From positions 248,001 to 312,000 of the forward strand of contig CAYNRE010000055.1 in NCBI GenBank assembly GCA_964399535.1: a stretch of DNA of 64,000 nucleotides, given 5' to 3'. Source of the DNA: CAYNRE01 sp964399535 (lineage in GTDB: Bacteria > Planctomycetota > Planctomycetia > Pirellulales > CAYNRE01). A model generated the notes under the pieces. It had not been told where the DNA came from. It made no database searches and saw only the letters and a program-made list of their open reading frames with translations. Position numbers and translations under genes: made by a program. Positions 34,324 through 44,295 of the stretch are shown here, in pieces (the stretch's first letter is position 1; every line of letters starts with the position of its first letter).

Positions 34324-35535
34324 TTAGCGCGGGGCCGAATCCTTTCGGTCGCTCGCCGCGGGTGCCGCCGGCAGGGGCTCGAAAGCCCGCTGGGCGGCCT
34401 CGAACACGTCTTTCAGCGGCACCCCCCGTTCGCTGGCAATGCGGCTGCAAGCCTCGAACTCGGGCGAAAAGCTGGGGGGCTGTCCGGTGATCCAAGCCAG
34501 CTTGCCCGTCACCTCACCCCAAGGGGTGCTTACCGTGTGCGGCTGCCGCTCGAGCTTGTGGCGGCTCACGGGCCAGCGGCGCACGCCCAGGGTATGGGTT
34601 TCGCGAAACAAAATGCGTTCCAGCTTGGCAATTTCGCCCCAGGCGGCCAGCACGCTGAGCAGCACGCCGGGGCGGTTTTTCTTCATTTGAATGGCAGTGG
34701 TATACACGTCGAGCGCGCCGGCCTCGAGCAGCTTGGCCGTGCAATAGCCGACGACCTCGCCCGGCGTATCGTCGAGATTGGTTTCCAGAACCCAAACCTG
34801 GTCGCCGGCCAGGCCGGTGGTCGATTCCCCGACCAGAAGCCGAAGCACATTGGGCTGTTCGTCCAGATTGCGCTGGCCCGCCCCGTAGCCGATCGCTTCG
34901 ATCGCCATGGCGGGGAGTGGACCGTAGCTGTCGACCAGCGTGGCCAGAATCGCCGCCCCGGTGGGTGTGGTCAGCTCTTTGGCGATTCCCAGTTCCATCA
35001 GCGGCACGCCGCGGAGCAACTCGGCCGTGGCGGGAGCCGGCACGCTGCATCGCCCGTGGGCGATTTCGATCGTGCCGGTGCCGGTAGGAACGGGCGAGGC
35101 CACGATTCGGTCGACGCCCAGCAGGTCCCAGCCGATGGCTGCGCCGACAATGTCGGCGATCGAGTCAACCGCGCCGACCTCGTGGAAGTGTACTTTCTCG
35201 ATCGTGGTGCCGTGCACCCGGGCCTCGGCCTGGCCGAGCCGGGTAAAGATTCGCTTGGCGAGATCTTTCTGCCGGTCGCTGAGGGTCCCGGCATCGATCA
35301 TCTTGGTGATGTGGTGCAGATGCCGGTGGGCGTGCTCGGGCTCGTGCTCGACCACGACCTGGGTGGCGCGGAAGCCGTTTTTCTTCACCTGGCTGGCCAC
35401 GAGCCGCACGCCGGGCAGGCCCAACGAGGCGATGCCGTTTTGGATCGCTTCGAGCGGTACCCCGGCATCGACCAGTGCGCCCAGCGTCATATCGCCGCTG
35501 ATGCCGCTGAAACAATCGAGATAAGCAATCTTCAC
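34324..35535 (-). CDS. larC: nickel-pincer cofactor biosynthesis protein LarC
   Basis: 403 residues from the GTG at 35535 (V-K-I-A-Y-L-D-C-F-S-G-I-S-G-D-M, the family start); an in-frame GTG at 35544 is an alternative. The His-rich loop H-E-P-E-H-A-H-R-H-L-H-H lies near residue 80. E-K-V-H-F-H-E-V-G-A-V-D-S-I-A-D-I-V-G follows, and the C-terminal LarC2 part has E-T-N-L-D-D-T-P-G-E and L-F-R-E-T-H-T-L-G-V-R. LarC is the CTP-dependent enzyme that inserts nickel into the pyridinium pincer cofactor of lactate racemase-type enzymes. Here LarC1 and LarC2 are one frame, without the programmed frameshift known in Lactobacillus. No larA, larB or larE is nearby. Confidence 0.92.
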   Translation of the reverse strand: MKIAYLDCFSGISGDMTLGALVDAGVPLEAIQNGIASLGLPGVRLVASQVKKNGFRATQVVVEHEPEHAHRHLHHITKMIDAGTLSDRQKDLAKRIFTRLGQAEARVHGTTIEKVHFHEVGAVDSIADIVGAAIGWDLLGVDRIVASPVPTGTGTIEIAHGRCSVPAPATAELLRGVPLMELGIAKELTTPTGAAILATLVDSYGPLPAMAIEAIGYGAGQRNLDEQPNVLRLLVGESTTGLAGDQVWVLETNLDDTPGEVVGYCTAKLLEAGALDVYTTAIQMKKNRPGVLLSVLAAWGEIAKLERILFRETHTLGVRRWPVSRHKLERQPHTVSTPWGEVTGKLAWITGQPPSFSPEFEACSRIASERGVPLKDVFEAAQRAFEPLPAAPAASDRKDSAPR

Positions 35536-35713
35536 CGCGACCACCTCGGCCAGCTAGCCATCCGCTCGGTCTTCGACGCCCCCCTCTGAATCGGCGATGG
35601 TTCGCCAGCCGGGGGGCGTGCCCGGTTCGGGTCGGGGTGAATTCTACCGGGGTGGCGCCCGGTAAGTCTGCGCCGAGTCGACCCCCGGACCCCATTTGTC
35701 TGGCGCCCGGCGG

Positions 35714-37540
<1,827 letters not shown>

Positions 37541-38000
37541 GAGAGAACCTATGGAGCGCCTCAGGAGGCCGGAGCAGGGGCATCCGTTGCCGCCGGCCGG
37601 CGGGTCTTGGCTGGACACAGCACAGCACCGCTGGCTGCAAGAAACCCGCTGGGAGTGACTTCGTTCAGCAATCCTAGCAGTCTGGCCCTTGGCGGAACAG
37701 GGCACCCGCGCCACGCCCCGCTGAAGGTGCCGGCTGGACGCTTGGGTGGCTCTCTCGAGCTGGCCCCCCCTGGGTACCTCCGGAAGCGGCCTGCCCGGGG
37801 CCCTGCCCTGCTTCGTGCTGCGGTTGACCCTGTTTGACTGGCTCGACTAGAGTGCCGCGCGATCCGGCTTGGCGGCTCGGGCGGCCCCCGCCCGCGGTGG
37901 GCATGGCGCGCGGCGAGTAGCCGCGCTTGGACGCGGCGTTGGCGGCCAAGCGCGATTCGACAGGCCGCTGGGGATCGCCCGGATTTCACCGCGAATTCTT
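37541..38000. other. divergent intergenic region
   Basis: Between typA (minus) and a receiver-like protein (plus). Open frames here are GC shadows. No tRNA, hairpin terminator or small gene recognised. The typA promoter should lie near 37560-37700. Confidence 0.4.
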
Positions 38001-38999
38001 ATGCCCGGCCCCGCTCTCAAAACTGGCCCAGTGCTCCCCCCGGCACCCTGGGGGGCTTTGCCCACACGGTTGCGCGTGTTGTTGGTGACTGCGCCGGGCG
38101 GCCACCCGGGTTGGCTTCACCAGGCCGCCGCCGCCGATAGCGCGGTTTGCTGGGAGATCGAGACCGCCGCCAGCGGCTGCCACGCCTTGAATCGGCTGGG
38201 CCAGGAAACGTTCGACGCGGTCGTGGTCGAGCACCTGCCGCCCGAATTCGACGCCTGGGAAACCGTGGCCGCCCTTCGAGGAAGCGGTGCCGAGGAACCG
38301 GTAGTGGTGCTGGGCCAACTACCTCGCGGAGAACAGCTTGCCCTGGCCTGCGAGCAGCGGGCCGACGATTACATCGAGCTTAGCGGAACCACGACTCGAA
38401 CGTTTGTCTGGACCTTGGGGCGGGCCATCGAGCGTCAGCGCTTGATTCGCGAACACCGCCGCTTGAGCCAGGCGGAAAGCCACCGGTTGCGGTGCGAGCA
38501 ACAAGAGACCGAACGACTGCTCGGCGAACAGCGGGCGCTGGTCCGCGACCTGGAGCGGCTGAAACTGGACGAGCCGGGCCCCTCCGATCTGGGCAACCCC
38601 GCCAAGCCGAGCAGCGAGCCATTGCCGGTGGGCGCGCGAACGGCCCTGCCCCGGCTCGATCCGGAAATGGCCGCCAGCCTGGCCGAACACTATCGTGAAT
38701 TGCTGCGGGCCTATGTCATCATGGGCTGCGGCAGTTTGGTCAGCGAAATGGATGGACTGGCCGCGCTTCTCGTGGCGGCGGGCGCTACTGCCCACCAGGT
38801 TCTTGAGATCCATTTGGCTTCGGTCGAGGAACTGGTCCGCGGTCTGGGTGGGCGCAGCGCCCGGCATGTGATGACCCGGGCCGATTTGCTCGTGCTCGAC
38901 GTGATGATTCACCTGGCCGAAGGCTACCGCGCCCAGCGCCCGAGCGAAGTCGCTGGGCTGGCGGAGTCGCAAACGCCCCGCCGCACGCTGGCAGCCTGA
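38001..38999 (+). CDS. degenerate-receiver protein with RsbU_N-like C-terminal domain
   Basis: 332 residues from the ATG at 38001. Residues 23-135 follow a receiver fold (R-L-R-V-L-L-V-T, F-D-A-V-V-V-E-H-L-P-P, E-P-V-V-V-L-G, A-D-D-Y-I-E-L), but the acidic pocket is missing and Glu77 stands near the phospho-acceptor position. Residues 140-195 are a coiled coil rich in Glu, Gln and Arg. The last 100 residues (Y-R-E-L-L-R-A-Y, V-S-E-M-D-G-L-A-A-L, H-Q-V-L-E-I-H) resemble the RsbU N-terminal domain that binds RsbT-type kinases in partner-switching stress pathways. No RsbT/RsbW gene is in the window. Role inferred: phosphorylation-independent signalling scaffold. Confidence 0.7.
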   Translation: MPGPALKTGPVLPPAPWGALPTRLRVLLVTAPGGHPGWLHQAAAADSAVCWEIETAASGCHALNRLGQETFDAVVVEHLPPEFDAWETVAALRGSGAEEPVVVLGQLPRGEQLALACEQRADDYIELSGTTTRTFVWTLGRAIERQRLIREHRRLSQAESHRLRCEQQETERLLGEQRALVRDLERLKLDEPGPSDLGNPAKPSSEPLPVGARTALPRLDPEMAASLAEHYRELLRAYVIMGCGSLVSEMDGLAALLVAAGATAHQVLEIHLASVEELVRGLGGRSARHVMTRADLLVLDVMIHLAEGYRAQRPSEVAGLAESQTPRRTLAA

Positions 39000-39037
39000 T
39001 TGGCTCGGGCGCCCCTCCCGCATCGGAGACCCCTGCC

Positions 39038-39427
39038 GTGAGCGATGCCGAAACCACGGTGGCCGCATTGCGGGAAATGCTTCGCCAGTTCGTGGCCGAG
39101 CGCCAGTGGGAGCCGTTTCACACGCCCAAGAACCTGGCCATGTCGCTGGCGATCGAAGCGGCCGAGCTGATGGAGCATTTTCAGTGGCTCACCCCCGAAC
39201 AGGCCCAAGCGGTGGGCCAACACCCAGAACGGCTGTCCGAGGTGGCCGACGAACTCTCGGATGTGTTGGCCTATTGCCTGGCGCTGGCCAATACGCTCGA
39301 GCTGGATTTGTCCGACTCGCTCCGGGCCAAAATGGTGAAGAACCGCCAAAAGTATCCGGCCGATCGATTCCGCGGTCGCTACGGCGATGACGATCGTCCG
39401 GACGCGGCGGGCAGGTCGGCGAGTTGA
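39038..39427 (+). CDS. MazG-like nucleotide pyrophosphohydrolase (RS21-C6/dCTPase type)
   Basis: 129 residues. The all-alpha NTP-PPase core is visible: F-H-T-P-K-N-L-A-M-S-L-A-I-E-A-A-E-L-M-E-H-F-Q-W (read as FHTPKNLAMS then LAIEAAELMEHFQW), giving the ExxE metal motif, and V-A-D-E-L-S-D-V-L-A-Y with the ExxD motif. The short single-domain form matches dCTP pyrophosphatase-like enzymes that clean the nucleotide pool. It starts 38 bp after the RsbU_N-like gene on the same strand and may be co-transcribed with it. Confidence 0.92.
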   Translation: MSDAETTVAALREMLRQFVAERQWEPFHTPKNLAMSLAIEAAELMEHFQWLTPEQAQAVGQHPERLSEVADELSDVLAYCLALANTLELDLSDSLRAKMVKNRQKYPADRFRGRYGDDDRPDAAGRSAS

Positions 39428-39775
39428 GGCAAACGGCGTAATTTGGCGAGTTTTTCGGATGGCCAGGCGAGACGATTGGCCTAGCTCGCTTGGGCGGCCT
39501 TGTGATATTCAAGCCTCGCCGGAGTCTGGCCCGGACGCGGGCCGTGGCTGGCGCGAGCGCCCGGTTCGCGTATGTCGGCGCCGTGGATTCAGGATGAATT
39601 CCACGATTCGCAGGCGGTGAAAGGGATTTCCAATGTCGACCACGGCATCTGGTCGCAGCCGAAGCGGCTTTGGCCGCGCCTCTCGTCCAACGCACCGCGG
39701 GCCCCGGGCACCTCAGGCCCGGGTGGCCCTCTGCCGCTACCGGCAGACAGCCTGGAAGAAGCAAGGATCCTACCG
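39428..39775. other. intergenic stretch without a supported gene
   Basis: The downstream gene's frame is open back to 39572, but the encoded sequence looks non-coding and lacks a ribosome-binding site. Nothing else seen. Confidence 0.4.
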
Positions 39776-42016
39776 ATGAAACGGTTGATGTTGCGGCTGG
39801 CCGCGCTCGCGGGTGTGGTAACGGTCGGGCTGGCAGTGGGCATCGCGGCGCAACGGGCCTTGCGCCCGGCCGCGAGCAGGCCGGCCGACTCCGAGGCCCA
39901 AACCGCGCTTTCTCAGCCGCTCGAACTGCGCCCGGCGGTAACCGAGGCGGTGGCCGACGATGCGCCGACCATGCCCGAGTGGCACGTCGACCGGCCCGCG
40001 TTGGAGCCCGAGCCGGAACTGGCGGCAGTGCCCGACAGCCAGCAAATGCCTTCGGCGCCCGAGCCTTTCGCGCCGGTCGAGGCCCGGCAAATCTCTGCGG
40101 CGGCCGCCGAGCAGGCGGAAGCCTATGCCGATGCCCAGGATTTACCCGACGAGTGGATCGACCCCGCCGACGGCCAGGCTAGTCGAGCAACCGCCGGCGG
40201 TGCTTTTCCCGCCGACGCGCCGACCGGCCAGGCGCGTTATGCGCCGCAGCAAGTGGCCTATCAGGCGACGCCGACCGAGCAACCGCTCGAACTGGCGGCC
40301 GCTGGCGGTTACGAAACGGACGCTGCCGAGGAAGCGCCCGCCTACGACGAGGCACCCCCGTTCCAGGAAGGCCCTGCCCTGGAAGATTCCCCTGGCCAAG
40401 AGACCACGCAGCCTGAGCCGTTTCCACCGGCCGCCGAGGCGCCGGGGCGCGGGCCTGCCGAGTTACCGCTGGAGGGCCCCGCCTTCGATCCGCCAGCCGA
40501 CGATTCGAGCTATGGCCCGGCGAATGAGGAAACGCGGCAGCCCCCCGTTTCGCGCCGCGCTCCGGCCAGCGAAGTGGCGGAACCTACCGGCGCCTCGGCG
40601 GCCGGTGAACTGGTCGGAACCGGCCGACCCGGCGACCGCCATCTCGAGGGGATGCAGTCTCCCGTGCTGACGATCGAAAAGAAGGCCCCGCCCGAGGTGC
40701 AGGTCGGGGCGCCGGCCGTGTTTCAGATTCTGGTGCGCAACACGGGCCACGTGGCGGCGCACGAGATCGAGATCGTGGATGAAATCCCCGCGGGCGCCGA
40801 ACTGCTGGGCACGTCGCCGCAGGCCGCGTTGGCCGACGACGGCACGCTGGTTTGGCAATTGGGCAGCCTTGGCCCGGGCGAACAGTCGATGGTCGAACTG
40901 CAACTGGTTCCGCTCGACGAGGGAGAACTGGGCAGCCTGGCCCAAGTGCGATTCTCGGCCCAGGCTTCGGCCCGGACCCTGGCCACGCGGCCGGTGTTGG
41001 CGGTCGAGATATCGGCCCCCGACCGGGCGATGATTCGCGACGCGGTACGGCTCACGATCCAGCTTTTGAACACTGGCAGCGGCGCGGCGCACGACGTGGT
41101 CGTGCAAACCCAGCTTCCCGAGGGTCTTGCGCACCCCGCCGGCGGTACGCTCGAGTACGAAGTGGGTAGCCTTGCACCGGGGGAAACTCGGACACTGGAG
41201 CTCGAGGTAACGGCCGCCCAAGCGGGCACGGCCGAGCCGCTGGTGTTGGTGCGAGGGGCGGGCGACCTGGCCGCCGAGGCCAGCCGCCTGGTGGAAGTGG
41301 TCGCGCCGGCTCTGGAAGTGACCATGGACGGCCCCAAACGCCGCTACCTGGAACGCCAGGCCACGTACACCGTCTCGGTTTCCAACCCGGGTACGGCGCC
41401 TGCCCGGCAAGTGGAGTTGATCACCTACCTGCCGCCGGGGCTCAAGTTCGTCGAGGCTAACAACTACGGCGAGTACGATCCGCGAACTCGGGCGGTGCGC
41501 TGGCTTTTGGAGGAGCTTCCCGCGCAGCAACAGGGGGAAGTGACCCTAGTGGCCATGCCCGTTGAACCGGGCGAGCAGAAGCTGCTGATCGAAGGTCGGG
41601 CCGAAGAGGGCCTGTCGGCCCAAGAAGAACAGACCGTGGTGGTCGAAGGCCTGGCCGCGATTCTCTTCGAAGTGGTCGACGTTGAAGACCCGATCGAAGT
41701 GGGCGCCGAAACCGCCTACGAGATTCGGGTCGTGAACCAGGGAACCAAGGCAGCCAGCCGGCTGGAGGTGACGGCGCTGTTGCCCGAGGGGCTCGAACTG
41801 CTCGACGCCGACGGCCCCACCGCGCATCGGCTGGAATCGGGGCAGGTCAGTTTTGCTCCGCTCGATCACCTGGCCCCCAAGAGCGAAACCGTGTTTCATC
41901 TGCGGGTGCGCGGGCGACGGGCCGGCGATGCCCGGCTGCGCGTGCAATTGTTGACCGACGAAATACAAGCGCCGGTTACCAAGGAAGAAAGCACGCGAAT
42001 CTACGCCGACGAGTAG
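39776..42016 (+). CDS. large secreted DUF11-repeat surface protein
   Basis: 746 residues from the ATG at 39776. The signal region is R-L-A-A-L-A-G-V-V-T-V-G. Residues 30-285 are disordered and very rich in Pro, Glu, Ala and Gln. From about 300 come four beta-sandwich repeats of DUF11/CARDB type, each with a P-x-x-V-x-V-G-x-P/A-x-x-x-Q-I-x-V-x-N-x-G pattern and L-P-x-G-L or I-P-A-G-A turns; examples are A-V-F-Q-I-L-V-R-N-T-G and T-Y-T-V-S-V-S-N-P-G. Such repeats form adhesin or stalk regions of envelope proteins and are frequent in planctomycetes. No anchor motif at the end; probably a periplasmic or surface structural protein. Confidence 0.85.
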   Translation: MKRLMLRLAALAGVVTVGLAVGIAAQRALRPAASRPADSEAQTALSQPLELRPAVTEAVADDAPTMPEWHVDRPALEPEPELAAVPDSQQMPSAPEPFAPVEARQISAAAAEQAEAYADAQDLPDEWIDPADGQASRATAGGAFPADAPTGQARYAPQQVAYQATPTEQPLELAAAGGYETDAAEEAPAYDEAPPFQEGPALEDSPGQETTQPEPFPPAAEAPGRGPAELPLEGPAFDPPADDSSYGPANEETRQPPVSRRAPASEVAEPTGASAAGELVGTGRPGDRHLEGMQSPVLTIEKKAPPEVQVGAPAVFQILVRNTGHVAAHEIEIVDEIPAGAELLGTSPQAALADDGTLVWQLGSLGPGEQSMVELQLVPLDEGELGSLAQVRFSAQASARTLATRPVLAVEISAPDRAMIRDAVRLTIQLLNTGSGAAHDVVVQTQLPEGLAHPAGGTLEYEVGSLAPGETRTLELEVTAAQAGTAEPLVLVRGAGDLAAEASRLVEVVAPALEVTMDGPKRRYLERQATYTVSVSNPGTAPARQVELITYLPPGLKFVEANNYGEYDPRTRAVRWLLEELPAQQQGEVTLVAMPVEPGEQKLLIEGRAEEGLSAQEEQTVVVEGLAAILFEVVDVEDPIEVGAETAYEIRVVNQGTKAASRLEVTALLPEGLELLDADGPTAHRLESGQVSFAPLDHLAPKSETVFHLRVRGRRAGDARLRVQLLTDEIQAPVTKEESTRIYADE

Positions 42017-42070
42017 CACCAGGCAGCGCGCGGTTGCAGCGCGGGCCCGCGCGGCGACGAGCCCGGCGCG

Positions 42071-42805
42071 CTACCGGCCAACCGAAAAACGGGCGGTCTG
42101 CGCCCAGTAGCACTGGTGCGCGAAACCGGGCGACGCCTCGGGCTCGAACAGCGCCGCCCCCACCCGATAGCCGCCCGGGAGCGTCGCTTCGGTCACCGGC
42201 AGCTCGAACTGGAGCGACTCGACCTCCCGGGTTTGCGCGCCGGCGCGAAACGGCAAGGGGTAGGAAGTGTCGCCCGGCAGAAAGTGCAGCGATCCATCGG
42301 GGTAGCGCACCGCCAGGTAGCGATCGTGCACGATTCCCTCCCAGGGGATGTTCAGCTGCCAGCGGAGCCGTACGGATTGGCCCGGGCAGGCCACCGCCGG
42401 CTCGGCCGCCAACAGGCACCCTTCGAACGACGCCGACGGCACCTGGGATCGGGCCGACTGGAGGGTCGCGGGCTCTTGCGGCAACCGCTGCACCATCGGA
42501 ATCAGCGTGCCCGAAACCAGGTCCCGGTGTACCGGGCACGACAGGTTCTGGCACTCTCGCGGCAGTTTCCCCCGGGCCAACTCGCGGCGAATGTTCTGCA
42601 TCTGGGGGCCATTCCAAAGCGACTCCAGCGGAATCTGGTTTACATTGCCCAGGATCGCGTCGGAAAAACAGCAGAACTGGACATCGCCCGAGGAGAGAAC
42701 CACGCTCCGCCCGTACCAGGGAATATCGCACAGGGGCAGCTCGGCCACCTCGTCGGCCCAGAGCAAATCGAGTTTCGGCGTGGCGTTGCCCGCGATTTCG
42801 TTCAC
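42071..42805 (-). CDS. free-standing SPASM-domain protein, partner of the radical SAM gene
   Basis: 244 residues. The N-terminal part is a SPASM-type iron-sulfur segment: C-D-I-P-W, then V-Q-F-C-C-F-S-D, G-N-V, S-L-W-N-G-P and C-Q-N-L-S-C-P-V-H. In radical SAM maturases this domain is normally fused after the TIM barrel. Here it is separate and its ATG overlaps the stop of the radical SAM gene (ATGA, 42802-42805). The C-terminal 110 residues look like a beta-sandwich (V-R-L-R-W-Q-L-N-I-P-W-E-G, P-G-G-Y-R-V-G-A-A-L-F), as in carbohydrate-binding or Wzt-type C-terminal domains. The pair probably works as a two-subunit enzyme. Confidence 0.8.
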   Translation of the reverse strand: MNEIAGNATPKLDLLWADEVAELPLCDIPWYGRSVVLSSGDVQFCCFSDAILGNVNQIPLESLWNGPQMQNIRRELARGKLPRECQNLSCPVHRDLVSGTLIPMVQRLPQEPATLQSARSQVPSASFEGCLLAAEPAVACPGQSVRLRWQLNIPWEGIVHDRYLAVRYPDGSLHFLPGDTSYPLPFRAGAQTREVESLQFELPVTEATLPGGYRVGAALFEPEASPGFAHQCYWAQTARFSVGR

Positions 42806-44265
42806 GGCCCGACTCCCGGGCTGGCGGTCTGGGGTTGGGCTTCGTGCTCGGCGAGCGGGGGAGGCAGAAACAGCTTCAGGTCGAGCTCAACGGCGGTGCG
42901 GCGGGCTAGTTCCAGAGCGCGATTATAGGCCTGGCGCACGCTGCCGGGGCATTCGGCCACGTAGTCGAACGGCCGTCCCAGGGGGTCGGCGATGCGCCAG
43001 TTCAGGCCCTCGTACTGATTCAGCGGAATCAGCGACACGCAGCCGGGGCCGAGCGACTTGGCCAGGTGCAGAAACGGAACCACTTCGTCCAGGTTGCTGC
43101 GCATCAGGACGAGCGAGTAGATGACCAACAGCGGATGGGCCCGGTCGCGAAAGGCCGCCTGGTAACGGCGGATGTTTTCCTGCAAACGCGCGAAATCCCA
43201 GCCGCGCAACCGCTGATACGTGGCCGGCGTAGCGGCGTCGATCGAGAAGGTAATTTCCAGCGGCGCTGGATAATCGGTCAGCGCCTGTAAGTAGCGGGGC
43301 GTGCAGACCGAGCCGTTGGTATTCAGCATCAGCCCGACGCGGGCCGCGGCGCAGGTGTCGAGAATCGCGAAGAAGTCGGGATCCAGAAAAAACTCGCTCA
43401 CTCCGTGAAACCCCAGGAACGTGGCCCGGGGAATCAGCCGCGCCAAATGGTCCCAGGTGGCGCCCTCCAGGCGGCTGCGGGGAATCGTGTTCCCGGCCCG
43501 ATGATCGGAACAATACACGCAATGAAAGTTGCAGATGTTTGAACGGCCCAGTTGCAACCGAGCAGGGGTCGAGACCACTTCGGCCTGGCCGCGGGCAAAC
43601 TCCCATTGGGCCCGCAGGCGATTCGCCTCATTGGGCAGCAAGGACTGAGGGGATCGGCCGTTATCACCCGTTGCAGCGCTGCGGACTGGTCCGAAACCGC
43701 TCAAACTCGGTTGATCGAGAATCGCGGCTAAGGGCGGTACGAAGTGCTGTGCCTCTTGGGCTGCAACGCTAGCGGCACGACGGAAAAGCTCTTGGAGTTC
43801 GTTCGAGCTATCGCGAATATCTCGACCGAGCACCACCGGCCGGCCGAGGCTCAGTACGGTATCGGGAGGCAAGGCTCCAAAATCGTAACCGTACCGCCGG
43901 CTGACGAACCGCTTCCGCGTTGGCCGCCAATTCGAGCGGCACAAGACGAGCAGGTCGCGCGGATCCTCGCCCACTTCCGCGTGGGCGGGCAGAAGCTGGA
44001 GAATATCGCGAGCCCAAAAGATCAGCTCGCCCCCGAGCGGATCGCGGGCCCGCCGCAACTGCAGGGCGACCCACTCGCCCGCGGGAACGAATACCGGCCG
44101 CGCTTCCCCGACCCCGCTCCAGTCGCCGAGCGCCGGCAGGGCTTTGCCCTCCGTCGCGGGCTCGAAGGGGGAGGAGCCATCCCAGAGCGCCCAGCAGGGG
44201 GCCTCGCGAACGGCCTGCGGCAGCCGCGCCAGTCGCTCGGCGAGCGTCGGATCGGCAGCGGGCAT
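42802..44265 (-). CDS. radical SAM enzyme lacking its SPASM domain
   Basis: 487 residues. The first 220 are not recognised; they include S-L-G-R-P-V-V-L-G-R-D-I-R. The radical SAM core has C-N-F-H-C-V-Y-C near residue 245 (CxxxCxxC, ligands of the 4Fe-4S cluster that cleaves S-adenosylmethionine), then F-L-G-F-H-G-V-S-E-F, L-N-T-N-G-S and T-F-S-I-D-A-A-T. Sequence stops at the point where SPASM enzymes continue; the missing domain is encoded by the next, overlapping gene. The likely substrate is a peptide, sugar or cofactor in the envelope pathway; no precursor peptide gene was seen. Confidence 0.88.
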   Translation of the reverse strand: MPAADPTLAERLARLPQAVREAPCWALWDGSSPFEPATEGKALPALGDWSGVGEARPVFVPAGEWVALQLRRARDPLGGELIFWARDILQLLPAHAEVGEDPRDLLVLCRSNWRPTRKRFVSRRYGYDFGALPPDTVLSLGRPVVLGRDIRDSSNELQELFRRAASVAAQEAQHFVPPLAAILDQPSLSGFGPVRSAATGDNGRSPQSLLPNEANRLRAQWEFARGQAEVVSTPARLQLGRSNICNFHCVYCSDHRAGNTIPRSRLEGATWDHLARLIPRATFLGFHGVSEFFLDPDFFAILDTCAAARVGLMLNTNGSVCTPRYLQALTDYPAPLEITFSIDAATPATYQRLRGWDFARLQENIRRYQAAFRDRAHPLLVIYSLVLMRSNLDEVVPFLHLAKSLGPGCVSLIPLNQYEGLNWRIADPLGRPFDYVAECPGSVRQAYNRALELARRTAVELDLKLFLPPPLAEHEAQPQTASPGVGP

Positions 44266-44295
44266 CGAGGCCGCCTCCTGGAGAGAATTCGTCGG

